In this document: positions 16,658-25,959 of the stretch, piece after piece | How the letters are laid out: each line of letters begins with the position of its first letter | Numbering within the stretch: the first letter of the stretch is position 1 | Source: Jeotgalibacillus campisalis | GTDB taxonomy: Bacteria > Bacillota > Bacilli > Bacillales > Jeotgalibacillaceae | Direction of reading: 5' to 3' | DNA: 64,000 bases | NCBI RefSeq assembly: GCF_000829515.1 | Contig: NZ_JXRR01000001.1 | Coordinates: 248,001-312,000 of the forward strand | Translations under genes and position numbers: made by a program | Notes under the pieces: model-generated | The model's database searches: none | Told to the model about the DNA's origin: nothing | The model's input: only the letters and a program-made list of their open reading frames with translations

Positions 16658-16698
16658 TAAAAAAGAGCTAGTCAGATCAACTTAATCTGATAACTCTT
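16658..16698 (-). terminator. Terminator of the 5-oxoprolinase/NRAMP operon
   Basis: On the minus strand AGAGTTATCAGAT pairs imperfectly with ATCTGACTAGCTCT and is followed by TTTTTTATT. It separates the upstream NRAMP gene from the osmoprotectant operon. Confidence 0.65.
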
Positions 16699-16786
16699 CT
16701 TTAGTGTAACATAGTAATTAAGGAAAATTGGCGAATAAGTGCAAAGAATGTCATAAATGCTCGAAAACCTGGTCTATTTTACTTAG

Positions 16787-17974
16787 TCAGGAAAATAGCT
16801 TAGGCATTTCATTAATAAGGGTATAGCCTCCCATATAAGCCATAACAACAACAATTAGTGCACCGAATACTGTCATCCAAATCGGATGTTTATAATCACC
16901 AATAATTTTTGTTTTGTGAGCAGCAATAAGCATAATGCCCAGAGACAATGGGAGAATCAGCCCGTTCAGCGCACCTACAAAAATTAAGATTGCAACCGGA
17001 TTTCCTATCAGTACAAAAACAGTAGTGGAAATGACGATAAAACTGACAATCAAGGCTTTCTCATATTTTTGCAGGACAGGACTTAAGGTTTTAATAAAAG
17101 ATACTGACGTATAGGCAGCACCCACTACTGAGGTGACTGCGGCAGCCCACATAACCACGCCAAACATTTTGTATCCCACGTTACCTGCTGCAAGCTGGAA
17201 TACAGAAGCAGGAGGATTTCCAGGATCGATCTGAAGTCCTTGAGCGACAATGCCGAATGTAGCCAGGAAAAGGAAGATTCTCATAATCGACGCAATCCCT
17301 ATAGCAGAAATAGAACTTTTCGTTACCTCACCCAGGTTCTCTTTTCCTTTTAAACCGGCATCAAGAAGGCGATGGCCGCCAGCAAACGTAATATAACCGC
17401 CTACCGTGCCTCCAACGAGTGTGACGATGGCTAGAGGATCAATCGTTTCAGGCATAAATGTCCTTGTCACAGCTTCCCCGATTGGCGGCTGAGACTGAAA
17501 CATGACATAGATGGTCAAACCAATCATTAAAAAGCCCAGAATTTGTGTGAATCGATCCATCAAACGCCCAGCTTCTTTTACTAAGAAGATTCCAACGGCA
17601 ACAAGCCCGCTGAAAAGAGCGCCCGCTTCTGGAGAAACACCAAAAAGAACGTTCGTTCCAAGTCCCGCTCCCCCAATGTTTCCAATATTAAAGGCAAGAC
17701 CTCCCATTACGATGAGAACAGCGAGAACATACCCCAATCCAGGCAGCACGTCATTGGCAATATCCTGCGCTCTTTTTTCAGAAACCGCAATAATACGCCA
17801 GATATTCATTTGTGCACCTATATCAATAATAATCGAGATTAAAATGACAAATCCAAAACTCGCAGCAAGGGTTTGTGTGAAGGTCGTAGTTTGTGTTAGA
17901 AATCCTGGCCCAATGGCCGACGTTGCCATTAAAAAGGCGGCGCCAAGCAAGACACTGCGGTTGGATTTTTTCAT
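16787..17974 (-). CDS. NRAMP-like transporter of the 5-oxoprolinase operon (395 aa)
   Basis: Polytopic membrane protein with 10-11 hydrophobic segments of the NRAMP/APC fold, similar to B. subtilis YcsG, which sits in the same operon context. The N-terminal SAIGPGFLTQTTTFTQTLAASF lies where NRAMP proteins carry the metal-binding DPGN motif, which is not conserved here. That absence argues against simple Mn/Fe transport. As last gene of the pxpBCA operon it may import 5-oxoproline or a related compound; this is inference from context. Confidence 0.8.
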   Translation of the reverse strand: MKKSNRSVLLGAAFLMATSAIGPGFLTQTTTFTQTLAASFGFVILISIIIDIGAQMNIWRIIAVSEKRAQDIANDVLPGLGYVLAVLIVMGGLAFNIGNIGGAGLGTNVLFGVSPEAGALFSGLVAVGIFLVKEAGRLMDRFTQILGFLMIGLTIYVMFQSQPPIGEAVTRTFMPETIDPLAIVTLVGGTVGGYITFAGGHRLLDAGLKGKENLGEVTKSSISAIGIASIMRIFLFLATFGIVAQGLQIDPGNPPASVFQLAAGNVGYKMFGVVMWAAAVTSVVGAAYTSVSFIKTLSPVLQKYEKALIVSFIVISTTVFVLIGNPVAILIFVGALNGLILPLSLGIMLIAAHKTKIIGDYKHPIWMTVFGALIVVVMAYMGGYTLINEMPKLFS

Positions 17975-18003
17975 TATGCTTTCCTCATTTCACTTAAAAT
18001 TTG

Positions 18004-18765
18004 CTACTTGCTGATTTTCAACAGTTTAATTTTTTCAGCAGTCAACGCCTCATGGATCTTTTTTGCAAACGACAAGGCATAAGGGCCATCTCCGTGGATG
18101 CAAACCGTATCCGCCTGCAGATCGACGTCGATCCCTGATACTGATTTTACTTTCTGTTCTTTAATCATGCGGACCACTTGAGCTACAGCTTTGTCATCTT
18201 CATGAATCAGCGCATTTTTCTCTTTTCGGGAGGTAAGTTCACCTGTGCGCTGGTATGTTCTGTCAGCAAATACCTCACTCGCTGTTTTCAGGCCTCTTTT
18301 CAACCCCGCATGGATTAATTCTGAACCAGACAAACCATACAATACCAGGTCAGGGTCAACGTCGTATACAGCTTTAGCGATCGCTTCTGCAAGTTGAGGA
18401 TCACCCGCAGCCATATTATATAATGCCCCGTGCGGCTTCACATGCTGCATCCGTTCTCCTGCGGCTCTCACAAACCCGTTTAATGCACCTATTTGATACA
18501 CTACGAGGTCATACGCCTCATCAGGTGTAACAGCAATATTTCTCCTGCCAAAACCTGTGACATCATTAAAACCGGGATGAGCACCTATCCCGACATTTTT
18601 CTCCAAAGCCATATGTACTGTTTTTTTCATTATGGCAGGGTCTCCCGCATGAAAGCCGCAAGCAATATTAGCAGACGTCACATAATCCAGAAGATCTTCA
18701 TCATTTCCCATTTTGTAGGCCCCGAAGCCTTCTCCCATGTCACAATTCAAATCAACTCGCAGCAT
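18004..18765 (-). CDS. pxpA: 5-oxoprolinase subunit PxpA (LamB/YcsF family, 253 aa)
   Basis: Subunit A of the prokaryotic ATP-dependent 5-oxoprolinase, which converts cyclised glutamate (5-oxo-L-proline) to L-glutamate in the cytosol. It begins with the near-invariant [12 protein letters not shown], then [28 protein letters not shown] and VKPHGALYN, all hallmarks of the family, with His and Asp residues for catalysis. The start is ATG 18765, with AAAAGGGG in front; the frame extends six codons further without support. It lies 29 bp upstream of the NRAMP gene and downstream of pxpC. Confidence 0.95.
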   Translation of the reverse strand: MLRVDLNCDMGEGFGAYKMGNDEDLLDYVTSANIACGFHAGDPAIMKKTVHMALEKNVGIGAHPGFNDVTGFGRRNIAVTPDEAYDLVVYQIGALNGFVRAAGERMQHVKPHGALYNMAAGDPQLAEAIAKAVYDVDPDLVLYGLSGSELIHAGLKRGLKTASEVFADRTYQRTGELTSRKEKNALIHEDDKAVAQVVRMIKEQKVKSVSGIDVDLQADTVCIHGDGPYALSFAKKIHEALTAEKIKLLKISK

Positions 18766-18874
18766 CCTTATTCCCCTTTTCATGATCTATTTTAGGCATT
18801 TTAAAAGCTGCTGTTCATTGCAATTGTGTGATTCCTTTCACCCCAAGAACAGAGCATTGTATTCATCACCTTAT

Positions 18875-19876
18875 TTACCCTCGTCTTACTTTTAGCTCAA
18901 TGCTCCATTTTAATTCTCTAATCGCTCTTTCTCGTTTTAAAATGGATTCTTGAGCTTCCGTGTGAGAAATTTTTTCAAAACGAAGCGATTCACCCGGTTT
19001 TTTTTGCGCTAAGACAGGAAGGTCAATTGAAGCCACCTGTCCAATTTTCGGATACCCTCCAATGGTCTGCCGGTCTGCAAGCAGGATAATCGGTTCTCCA
19101 TCAGAAGGAACCTGAATGGTACCAAACGATACAGCTTCAGAAAGCAATTCTTCAGAAACCGTTCTTTCAAGCACCGGTCCGTTTAAGCGAAATCCCATCC
19201 TGTCTGATTGTGGAGAAAGCTTGTAGGTTTCCTCCCAAAATTCATTCCTGCTGCTTTCAGAGAATTCATCATATTGTCTTCCTTTCATCACCCGTATCGT
19301 TTCCCGTTCATATAAATCATTAAGATAGGCGGCAGATATGGACCAATCTGAAGTCATATAGGTTTTGCCCTTTTTTGTTAGTGAGTGAATAATCTGTTTT
19401 GTCTGCTCTGATAACGGACCGATTTGCAGCACGTCTTCTTTTTCAAGCGCTCTTCCTTTGAAGCCGCCAATCCCTGCTCTGACATAGGTCGATTTGCTGT
19501 TCATTACAGCAGGGATATCCAGTCCTCCTCCAACTGCAATGACCGCTCTGCAGCCTTTTTTACTGAATTTCATGTGGAGCGTGCTGCCCTTTTGAACAAG
19601 CACTGGACGCCATAAAGGCATCGGTTCATTATCAATTAAAGCTGAATAGTCTGCCCCGCAAACAGCAATCAGCATAGACTCTTCAAACTGTATGGTTGGA
19701 CCTGTAAGAGTCACTTCAATCCCGGCTTCATCTTTCTCATTTCCTACTATATAATTAGCTATTCGCAGAGCAAAAGGATCCATCACTCCGTTTGTGATGA
19801 TTCCATACTGCTGAAAGCCGTGCCTTCCCTCGTCCTGAATGGTTGAAAGAAGACCTGGTTCAATTATACGAATCAT
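18875..19876 (-). CDS. pxpC: 5-oxoprolinase subunit PxpC (KipA-like, 333 aa)
   Basis: Subunit C, also annotated as biotin-dependent carboxyltransferase family protein or KipA. Family segments are IIEPGLLSTIQDEGRHGFQQYGI at the N-terminus (broken here for length: it begins at residue 4), NGVMDPFALRIANYIVGN, and SDRMGFRLNGP with QVPSDGEPIILLADRQTIGG in the C-terminal half. It forms the catalytic complex with PxpA and PxpB. Its start overlaps the end of pxpB by four bases, so the two are translationally coupled. Confidence 0.93.
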   Translation of the reverse strand: MIRIIEPGLLSTIQDEGRHGFQQYGIITNGVMDPFALRIANYIVGNEKDEAGIEVTLTGPTIQFEESMLIAVCGADYSALIDNEPMPLWRPVLVQKGSTLHMKFSKKGCRAVIAVGGGLDIPAVMNSKSTYVRAGIGGFKGRALEKEDVLQIGPLSEQTKQIIHSLTKKGKTYMTSDWSISAAYLNDLYERETIRVMKGRQYDEFSESSRNEFWEETYKLSPQSDRMGFRLNGPVLERTVSEELLSEAVSFGTIQVPSDGEPIILLADRQTIGGYPKIGQVASIDLPVLAQKKPGESLRFEKISHTEAQESILKRERAIRELKWSIELKVRRG

Positions 19877-20577
19877 TTATTTCTCTCCTGACGTTGATAG
19901 AATTCCTCTTCTGAAATCGCATAAAACCGTATCTTATCACCAGCCTGCAGCAGAGTTGGCTCTTCTTCGTTCATTGGACGGAATAGTGCTTCCGGTGTTT
20001 GGCCGATTAATTGCCATCCGCCCGGCGTTTCAATTGGATACACCCCTGTTTGCTGCCCGGCAATTCCTACCGATCCCACTGGTATTTGAAGTCTCGGTTT
20101 TGATTTTCTGGGAGTCGCTAATTTTTCATTTAAACCGCCTATGTATGGAAAACCCGGAGCAAAACCAAGCATATAAACGGTATATTCAGCTTTTGTATGC
20201 AGCTCTATCACTTCTTCGGCAGTGATTGCATTGTGCTTGGCCACCTGCTCCAGGTCCGGACCGCTTTTTCCTCCATAGAAAACAGGAATGTTAATTTCCC
20301 GTGAAGTTCTCTTAGCAAAAGATTTTTTCGAATCAAGCAGCACAGAGAGTTCTTTTTCCACTAAATTATAAGGATCTGAAAAGGCAAGAAGCTTGCGTAT
20401 ATCGTAATGAACGGCGATTGAAGCAAAAGCAGGAACGATTTCAACGACCCAATCATACTTTTTCTCTGCTATTCTGTCTTTTACACCTTGTACCTGTTCA
20501 TGAATGACTTCATTAACCTCCTGTGTAAATTCAATTAAGATGGCCTGATCGCCAAGAGAATGGAGGGAATAGTTCAT
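19873..20577 (-). CDS. pxpB: 5-oxoprolinase subunit PxpB (KipI-like, 234 aa)
   Basis: Subunit B, known in B. subtilis as KipI, the inhibitor of sporulation kinase KinA, and as the ATP-related subunit of 5-oxoprolinase. Recognisable parts are LHSLGDQAILIEF at the N-terminus, IPVFYGGKSGPDLEQVA, and the hallmark MLGFAPGFPYIGGL with TPRKSKPRLQIPVGSVGIAG. Start at ATG 20577 (AAAGGAG nine bases upstream), not the TTG one codon earlier. It is the first gene of the operon pxpB-pxpC-pxpA-NRAMP. Confidence 0.93.
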   Translation of the reverse strand: MNYSLHSLGDQAILIEFTQEVNEVIHEQVQGVKDRIAEKKYDWVVEIVPAFASIAVHYDIRKLLAFSDPYNLVEKELSVLLDSKKSFAKRTSREINIPVFYGGKSGPDLEQVAKHNAITAEEVIELHTKAEYTVYMLGFAPGFPYIGGLNEKLATPRKSKPRLQIPVGSVGIAGQQTGVYPIETPGGWQLIGQTPEALFRPMNEEEPTLLQAGDKIRFYAISEEEFYQRQERNK

Positions 20578-20808
20578 CAAAAACAGCTCCTTTCCTATAC
20601 AATCTTCTGAATATTTATTATTTCTGCATTGTACCTTAAAAGAGAGAATTCAATCAACCAAAGGACATGGATTAGATAGATTTGGCACTTTAGACATTAG
20701 GAATATGAAACATTATTCTCGTTAAAACGTAACGTTATTGAAGGAAAAAACGATTGAGAATGATTGAAAAATAACTAACAAGAACGCATTATTTTAAGGA
20801 GGAATTCA

Positions 20809-21315
20809 GTGAAAAATAGATGGTTTATTTTACAATTATTCACTTTTTTATTCATAACAGGGCTATTTGGAGTACTCCACTCTTTTGCAATACCCCTGCA
20901 CACATTTTTTCAAGCGGAAGTGCTGGGTTTACCCGGGAGTTTTGTTTCCTCTGCTCTTTTTGTGGGCTTTATACTGCTTGGAGGACATGTAATCGACTAT
21001 TTTCAGCATAGAAAAAAGGCCACATTCTTAAAGCATCCATTGTGGAGTAAAGTGCCTTTTATTCTTTTAGCGGTTCTTTTGCTGTCTGCTGTAATCCTGA
21101 CTGTCCTCTTTACATCTATCAGTCTACCCTCAGATGCCGGGCTCAGCTATCGATGGGTGGTTGACCTGTTTGCTGCTTATTTTACCCTTCTTTTCTACTT
21201 ACTCGTCCTATCCATAATGATTCGCTTTGGAGAAGAGGTTTCTGCTGAAAAAACCTTGCACCGGGCTTATTTTTCTTCATTAGCTGCGTACATACTTTTG
21301 GTTTTCTTCGTCTAG
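20809..21315 (+). CDS. Integral membrane protein of unknown function (168 aa)
   Basis: No family was recognised. Four to five hydrophobic helices are visible: FILQLFTFLFITGLFGVL, SSALFVGFILLGGHVI, VPFILLAVLLLSAVILTVLF, LFAAYFTLLFYLLVLSIMI and SLAAYILLVFFV. GTG start with AAGGAGG six bases upstream. The loop between helices 2 and 3 is basic (HRKKATFLKHP), so it probably faces the cytoplasm. It stands alone, divergent from the pxp operon, and is followed by a strong bidirectional terminator. Confidence 0.7.
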   Translation: MKNRWFILQLFTFLFITGLFGVLHSFAIPLHTFFQAEVLGLPGSFVSSALFVGFILLGGHVIDYFQHRKKATFLKHPLWSKVPFILLAVLLLSAVILTVLFTSISLPSDAGLSYRWVVDLFAAYFTLLFYLLVLSIMIRFGEEVSAEKTLHRAYFSSLAAYILLVFFV

Positions 21316-21331
21316 ATCCTCAAACAATCGT

Positions 21332-21384
21332 AAAAAGGCGGAATTCAACGTTGATTTACACAACGATTGGATTCCGCCTTTTTT
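21332..21384. terminator. Bidirectional terminator
   Basis: AAAAAGGCGGAAT and ATTCCGCCTTTTT form a perfect 13-bp stem between two convergent genes, with T-tracts on both strands. Confidence 0.85.
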
Positions 21385-21400
21385 GCCGATTGCCAGGAAA

Positions 21401-21961
21401 TTAAGCCGCTGAGTCCTGCATCTTCTTTGCTTTCCATTTTTTAATACTGCTGAGAACAAGATAAACTATAAATCCTCCTGATGTATTCATGATCAGATCG
21501 TCCACATTAAACACCCGCATCCAAATGACCCCTGTAAACGAGAGAAAAAGCTGCAAAGATTCGATCAGCAGACTTGTCCCTAAAATCAGAAGAAACGCTT
21601 TCCATGCATGGCGAATGTGAAATAAAGCGGATAAATAAAAACCTAAAGGCATCAGCATAAGAAAATTAAAAAAGGTTAAACGGGCATTATTAAAAAATGG
21701 GTATCCGTCAAATCTTTCATAGGTGCTCCATTCCTGAATAAAATAAAAAGGCTCAAGCTGCATGCGGACCGGGGCCTCATGTATAGGCGGAATATGAATC
21801 CATCCAATCGTAAGCTGCGAAAGTACCGCACAATACCCTATAAAACTGTAAAACAACACGCGATTAAACCCTTTCTTTCTCTTAACCTTCCCATCCCTCC
21901 AGATTAAAACAATAAAAATGAGGGCTCCTATCAAAATCGCAGGAATTGTTACTTGTCCCAT
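21401..21961 (-). CDS. VanZ family protein (186 aa)
   Basis: Membrane protein with five hydrophobic segments. Family marks are the PFYFIQEW loop, a NLLMLMPLGFYL-like segment (here FFNFLMLMPLGFYLSALF), LGTSLLIESLQLFL and FNVDDLIMNTSGGFIVYLV, the last being typical of VanZ/teicoplanin-resistance-like proteins. Such proteins are common in Bacillota without any glycopeptide resistance role. It has no operon partner here. Signal for the start is modest, but ATG 21961 gives the usual N-terminal membrane helix. Confidence 0.85.
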   Translation of the reverse strand: MGQVTIPAILIGALIFIVLIWRDGKVKRKKGFNRVLFYSFIGYCAVLSQLTIGWIHIPPIHEAPVRMQLEPFYFIQEWSTYERFDGYPFFNNARLTFFNFLMLMPLGFYLSALFHIRHAWKAFLLILGTSLLIESLQLFLSFTGVIWMRVFNVDDLIMNTSGGFIVYLVLSSIKKWKAKKMQDSAA

Positions 21962-22166
21962 TGCTTGTCACACTCTCCATCTTAAAAAGCATTTGATCAT
22001 TTCTTTTATGTTCATCATTTAAAAAAAGGACCGCTTTTTCATAAATATGATTTCTATATTGTATAGTATATTTTCGCTAATTAAAAAAAATAATTAAAAA
22101 TGGGAACTTTTTTCTTCCAAAAACGTCTAATTACCTAATATGGTTTTTATTGGAGGTTTGAATAGG

Positions 22167-22304
22167 ATGACTCATACTCTCGGAAAAACCCTTCTATTCA
22201 TAATCGGAATAGGTGTTGTGGTACTGCTCTCCGTCTTGATTTTCGCATTTTGGGTTGGCGGCGATGTCATGGATATGGTAATGGCCTGGTTTAAAAAGGA
22301 GTAA
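22167..22304 (+). CDS. Small membrane protein (45 aa)
   Basis: ATG 22167, with TGGAGG ten bases upstream. The peptide has a short polar start (MTHTLGK), one long hydrophobic helix (LLFIIGIGVVVLLSVLIFAF) and an amphipathic end with WFKKE. It is followed at once by a terminator hairpin, which supports it as a real single-gene unit. No family was recognised; single-helix peptides of this size in Bacillus often modulate membrane complexes. Confidence 0.6.
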   Translation: MTHTLGKTLLFIIGIGVVVLLSVLIFAFWVGGDVMDMVMAWFKKE

Positions 22305-22340
22305 GCAAAAACCACAACCTGAATGGAGGCTGTGGTTTGC
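22305..22340. terminator. Hairpin terminator
   Basis: GCAAAAACCACAACCT pairs with AGGCTGTGGTTTGC around GAATGG, with a bulge and a mismatch. It lies between the small membrane protein gene and the convergent dehydrogenase gene. Confidence 0.6.
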
Positions 22341-22346
22341 TTGCCT

Positions 22347-23123
22347 TTATTGTGCTGTATACCCTCCGTCAAGAATCGCTGCCTGACCCGTAACACCTCC
22401 AGCTTTTTCACTTGCAAGAAACAATGTGTAATCCGCTACCTCTTTTACACTAAGAAGCCGCTTTTGCGGGACCAGTGGATAAATAACTTCTTCAAGTACC
22501 TTTTCAAGGGAGACCCCTCTGTTTGCCGCTAAATCTCCAAGCTGATTTCTTACTAAAGGGGTGTCGACATATCCCGGACAAAGCGCATTCACTGTGATCC
22601 CATGGTCAGCCCCTTCCAGCGCTGCCACTTTTGTTAAGCCGATAACTCCATGCTTTGCACTGTTGTAAGCGGCTTTTCCTGCAAAACCAACAAGTCCGTT
22701 TATCGAAGACATATTAATAATCCTGCCATACCCCTGTCTCTTCATAAGAGGGAACACTTTTTTTGTTGCTATAAAAGGCGCAGTGAGCATGATTTTTAGT
22801 AAAAGCTCAAACTTTTCTGTGGGAAACTCCTCTATCGCCGCAACATACTGCATTCCTGCATTATTGATTAGTACATCGAGGCTTCCATAATAGGCTGCTG
22901 CCTCATCGATTGATTGTTCAATTTCCTCTTCTTTTGTCACATCGCACCGCAGTCCAATACAATTGTATCCTTTCTCAGCCAGTGATTGAGCAGCCTGCTT
23001 GACCATTTCTTCATCAATGTCCGTCAGCACAACTCTGGCTCCTTCTTTGGCAAACTCACGGCCTATTTCAAAGCCGATCCCGCTGGCTGCTCCCGTTATA
23101 AATACTGCCTTATTTTCAACCAT
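22347..23123 (-). CDS. bdhA: 3-hydroxybutyrate dehydrogenase (258 aa)
   Basis: Classical SDR enzyme that interconverts 3-hydroxybutyrate and acetoacetate with NAD. Motifs are TGAASGIG near residue 10, NNAGMQYVAAIEEFP near residue 90 (the Gln-Tyr part is typical of this enzyme), the Ser-Tyr-Lys triad in INMSSINGLVGFAGKAAYN followed by SAKHG, and CPGYVDTPLVRNQ. The start is ATG 23123 with GGAGGG six bases before it; a nearer ATG two codons upstream overlaps that site. It follows the GntP permease gene by 40 bp in one operon. Confidence 0.9.
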   Translation of the reverse strand: MVENKAVFITGAASGIGFEIGREFAKEGARVVLTDIDEEMVKQAAQSLAEKGYNCIGLRCDVTKEEEIEQSIDEAAAYYGSLDVLINNAGMQYVAAIEEFPTEKFELLLKIMLTAPFIATKKVFPLMKRQGYGRIINMSSINGLVGFAGKAAYNSAKHGVIGLTKVAALEGADHGITVNALCPGYVDTPLVRNQLGDLAANRGVSLEKVLEEVIYPLVPQKRLLSVKEVADYTLFLASEKAGGVTGQAAILDGGYTAQ

Positions 23124-23163
23124 ACTCATCCCTCCTGTGTGAAAGCTCCATTTTTATAGAACA

Positions 23164-24483
23164 TTAGATTCCCAGCCCAAGAGAAAATAGGGCGATGGCT
23201 ATTCCCAGACCGATTAACGGTACAATTACCGTGACAATGCCCACCGGCCCGTAAGCATCTTTATGAGTTTCACCACATACCCCTCTGATTGTGGTTACGA
23301 CATATCCGTTATGAGGCAAAGAATCGAGTGCCCCTGAGGAAATCGCCACCGTCCGATGGAGTGCCTCTGTATTAACACCCATCTCCATGTAATGAGGCGC
23401 GAGAAGCGGCAGAGCAATCACCTGACCGCCCGACGCAGATCCTGTAAGTCCTGCTATTACGCTGACTGCAATGGCGCCTCCAAGCAGCGGACTTCCTGGA
23501 ATGCTTGTCATCGCATCAACTGCTACATTAAAGGCAGGAACCGCTTTTGCGACACCGCCAAATCCGACTACAGCAGCTGTATTGCCTATCGCAATCAGCG
23601 CACCGATTGTTCCTTCTGACATGGCCTTCCCAAAGTTAATAAAGTATTTTCTATTTAGGACATAGGTAGCAATAATCCCCCCAAGCAAAGCGATGATAAG
23701 GGCAGACGTTAAAAGTTCATCATGGAAAATAAACGAAATAGCCAGCACAACGATAAGAGGAATAGCACTTAAAGCGGGATTCGGAAGTTTTCTATTTTCC
23801 ACAACAGGATCCGTTTCTCTCGCTTCAAATCGCTCTCCCCGCCCTACTGCTTTATTAATCATTCTTTTCAGCCACCAATAACCAAAAATCATCATAAATA
23901 CCGCCACAATCAAACTGACTTCCCACCCTGCATATGCCGTTGTATTTAAATAATCAATCGGGATCCAGTTTTGAATTTCAGGAGACCCCGCAGAAGTCAT
24001 GGTAAACGTCACTGAACCAAACGCCAGTGCCGAGGGAATAAATCTTCTTGGAAGATCAGCTTGCTTAAATAAGCTAAGTGCCATTGGAAAAACAGAAAAA
24101 GCGACAACAAACAAGCTGACTCCCCCGTAGGTTAGTACGGCACAGGAAAGCACGATGGCGAACACCGCTTTTTTAATTCCGAATTTTTCAACCAGCCATT
24201 TTGACACACTGTCTGCTGCTCCACTGTCTTCCATTACTTTTCCAAAAATGGCCCCTAATAAAAACATGGGAAACCATGAAGTAATGAAGCCTGAAAATCC
24301 TCCCATATAATTTGTCAGAAAGTTGGATTCTCCTTCTCCAACCAGCTGTGGAAACAAAGGCATACCGCTAAAAACTGCTACAACCAGCGCACAAAGCGGA
24401 CCAGCAACAAGAAGATTCATGCCTCTCATCGTTAACACAATAAGTAAAATAAGTCCTCCAACCAAACCGATCATACTGAACAT
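23164..24483 (-). CDS. GntP family permease, probable hydroxybutyrate/hydroxy-acid uptake (439 aa)
   Basis: Proton-coupled carboxylate permease with 12 or more hydrophobic segments. Family marks are the SWFPMFLLGAIFGKVMEDSG segment, GGVSLFVVAFSVFPMALSLF, the GLTGSASGGQVIALPLLAPH motif and ISSGALDSLPHNGYVVTTI. GntP members carry gluconate or 3-hydroxybutyrate; pairing with bdhA points to the latter, as with YxjC in B. subtilis. There are no scoAB genes beside it. A perfect cre site lies 105 bp upstream. Confidence 0.88.
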   Translation of the reverse strand: MFSMIGLVGGLILLIVLTMRGMNLLVAGPLCALVVAVFSGMPLFPQLVGEGESNFLTNYMGGFSGFITSWFPMFLLGAIFGKVMEDSGAADSVSKWLVEKFGIKKAVFAIVLSCAVLTYGGVSLFVVAFSVFPMALSLFKQADLPRRFIPSALAFGSVTFTMTSAGSPEIQNWIPIDYLNTTAYAGWEVSLIVAVFMMIFGYWWLKRMINKAVGRGERFEARETDPVVENRKLPNPALSAIPLIVVLAISFIFHDELLTSALIIALLGGIIATYVLNRKYFINFGKAMSEGTIGALIAIGNTAAVVGFGGVAKAVPAFNVAVDAMTSIPGSPLLGGAIAVSVIAGLTGSASGGQVIALPLLAPHYMEMGVNTEALHRTVAISSGALDSLPHNGYVVTTIRGVCGETHKDAYGPVGIVTVIVPLIGLGIAIALFSLGLGI

Positions 24484-24937
24484 ATTTCTTCCTCCCTCGC
24501 CCTCTTATTTTCCATTCTTCTTTAACGTTATGTAGAAATATGAATCCCAAAGCGCTTTACTCATTCCAAATGATCTTAAATACCGTAATGTAATCGCTTA
24601 CAATTATCACTAGTTTAAAGTTTCAATTTCTGAATTAACTAGTACTCATTTGCCTGATCATCTTCGAGCGGCTCCCCGTCCCCCCTTAATCGCTGCTCTT
24701 CAAACCAATAAAATAAAACCAACTCTTCCTTTTTTTAAGTTAAACTTTTTAAATATTTAGACTTATTTCGTTTTTCAGTGTACCTTTTCTTGTAAGATAG
24801 GTAAAATGAATAATTATTATATTACATATAACAAAAAGTTATAGGTGTTCAAAAAACGCACTCGATCGTTAAGCTATGAAAATTTTAAAAATGCTCTAAA
24901 TCAAAGTCAGGCATTTTCAATAAAGGGAGTTGATCCA
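24484..24937. other. Divergent regulatory region between GntP operon and LysR gene
   Basis: This 454-bp stretch is AT-rich and holds a perfect cre (24588-24602). No gene is supported. An upstream extension of the regulator frame back to a GTG at 24845 lacks a ribosome-binding site. Confidence 0.6.
24588..24602 (-). promoter_or_regulatory. cre site (CcpA) upstream of the GntP-bdhA operon
   Basis: ATGTAATCGCTTACA fits WTGNAANCGNWNNCW at all fixed positions; the motif is pseudo-palindromic. It suggests carbon catabolite repression of hydroxybutyrate use. Confidence 0.75.
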
Positions 24938-25819
24938 TTGGATATCCGGCAGCTTAGTTATTTTATAGAAGTCGCAAAACATAAAAGCTTTACGAAAGCT
25001 TCGCGAACGCTCCATGTTACCCAGCCGACTTTAAGTAAGATGGTAAAAGGGCTTGAGCAGGAGCTTGAGGTTACATTAATTGATCGTTCAGCCAAACAGA
25101 TCAAGTTAACGGATGCAGGTGAAATTGTCCTTACTCAGGCTCAAAAAGTCGTAAATGGTCTCGACGACCTCTCCGCTTCCCTTTACGATGTGATGAATTT
25201 AAAGAAAGGCAAAATTAAAATCGGACTGCCTCCTGTGATCAGCACTCTTTTTTTCCCGACCATTATTGCAGAATTTCAAAAAGAATACCCCGATGTAATG
25301 GTGATGCTTGCTGAAGACGGTGCAAAAAAAGTGGAACAAAAAGTCCTCGATGGGGAAGTTGATCTGGGGTTTGTCCTTCTTCCTGTTAATGAGGAGCTAT
25401 TTGACGTCGTTCCTTTTGTTCAACAGGAAATTAAATTGCTTGTCCATGAATCACATCCATTAGCAGACCGGCAAGTCGTTGATTTGAATGAGTTAAAAGA
25501 GGATATGTTCCTGCTGTTGAGTAAAGAATTTACTCTGAATAGCAGAACAATTGAAGTATGTATCAGTGAAGGATTTACACCCAAGATTGCTTACGAAAGC
25601 TCCCAATGGGATTTTATAGTCGGAATGGTCGAGAAAAATCTTGGTGTGACCCTTATGCCAAAACTAATTTGCGACCGTGTAAAGAACGGACCTTTCAAAA
25701 TGATCTCACTGACAAAACCATTCCCATGGCATTTAGGCATGATTTTAGCAAAAAACAGATATGTTCCCTATACATCAAGAGAATTTATCACTCTTGTAAA
25801 ATCGCTGCCTCATGCTTAG
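24938..25819 (+). CDS. LysR family transcriptional regulator (293 aa)
   Basis: N-terminal winged HTH (LDIRQLSYFIEVAKHKSFTK, then ASRTLHVTQPTLSKMVKGLE) and a C-terminal periplasmic-binding-like effector domain starting near residue 90 (KIKIGLPPVISTLFFP). The start is taken at TTG 24938, preceded by AAAGGGAG, because it gives the usual family length and starts right before the HTH. It is divergent from the GntP-bdhA operon and is the most likely activator of that operon; LysR regulators commonly control the divergent neighbour. The effector would then be a hydroxy acid. Confidence 0.9.
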   Translation: MDIRQLSYFIEVAKHKSFTKASRTLHVTQPTLSKMVKGLEQELEVTLIDRSAKQIKLTDAGEIVLTQAQKVVNGLDDLSASLYDVMNLKKGKIKIGLPPVISTLFFPTIIAEFQKEYPDVMVMLAEDGAKKVEQKVLDGEVDLGFVLLPVNEELFDVVPFVQQEIKLLVHESHPLADRQVVDLNELKEDMFLLLSKEFTLNSRTIEVCISEGFTPKIAYESSQWDFIVGMVEKNLGVTLMPKLICDRVKNGPFKMISLTKPFPWHLGMILAKNRYVPYTSREFITLVKSLPHA

Positions 25820-25959
25820 GGTAGGCGTTCACACACACAGATCAAATGAAGTGAAATACACTAATTAACAAGTGGCAGATAAGGGCGGCGGTTGCGGTTG
25901 ATCCAACGAGTCTTTATTTGCTCAGGAAAATTGGTTTATTTCAGAAAGGAAAATGTGTG

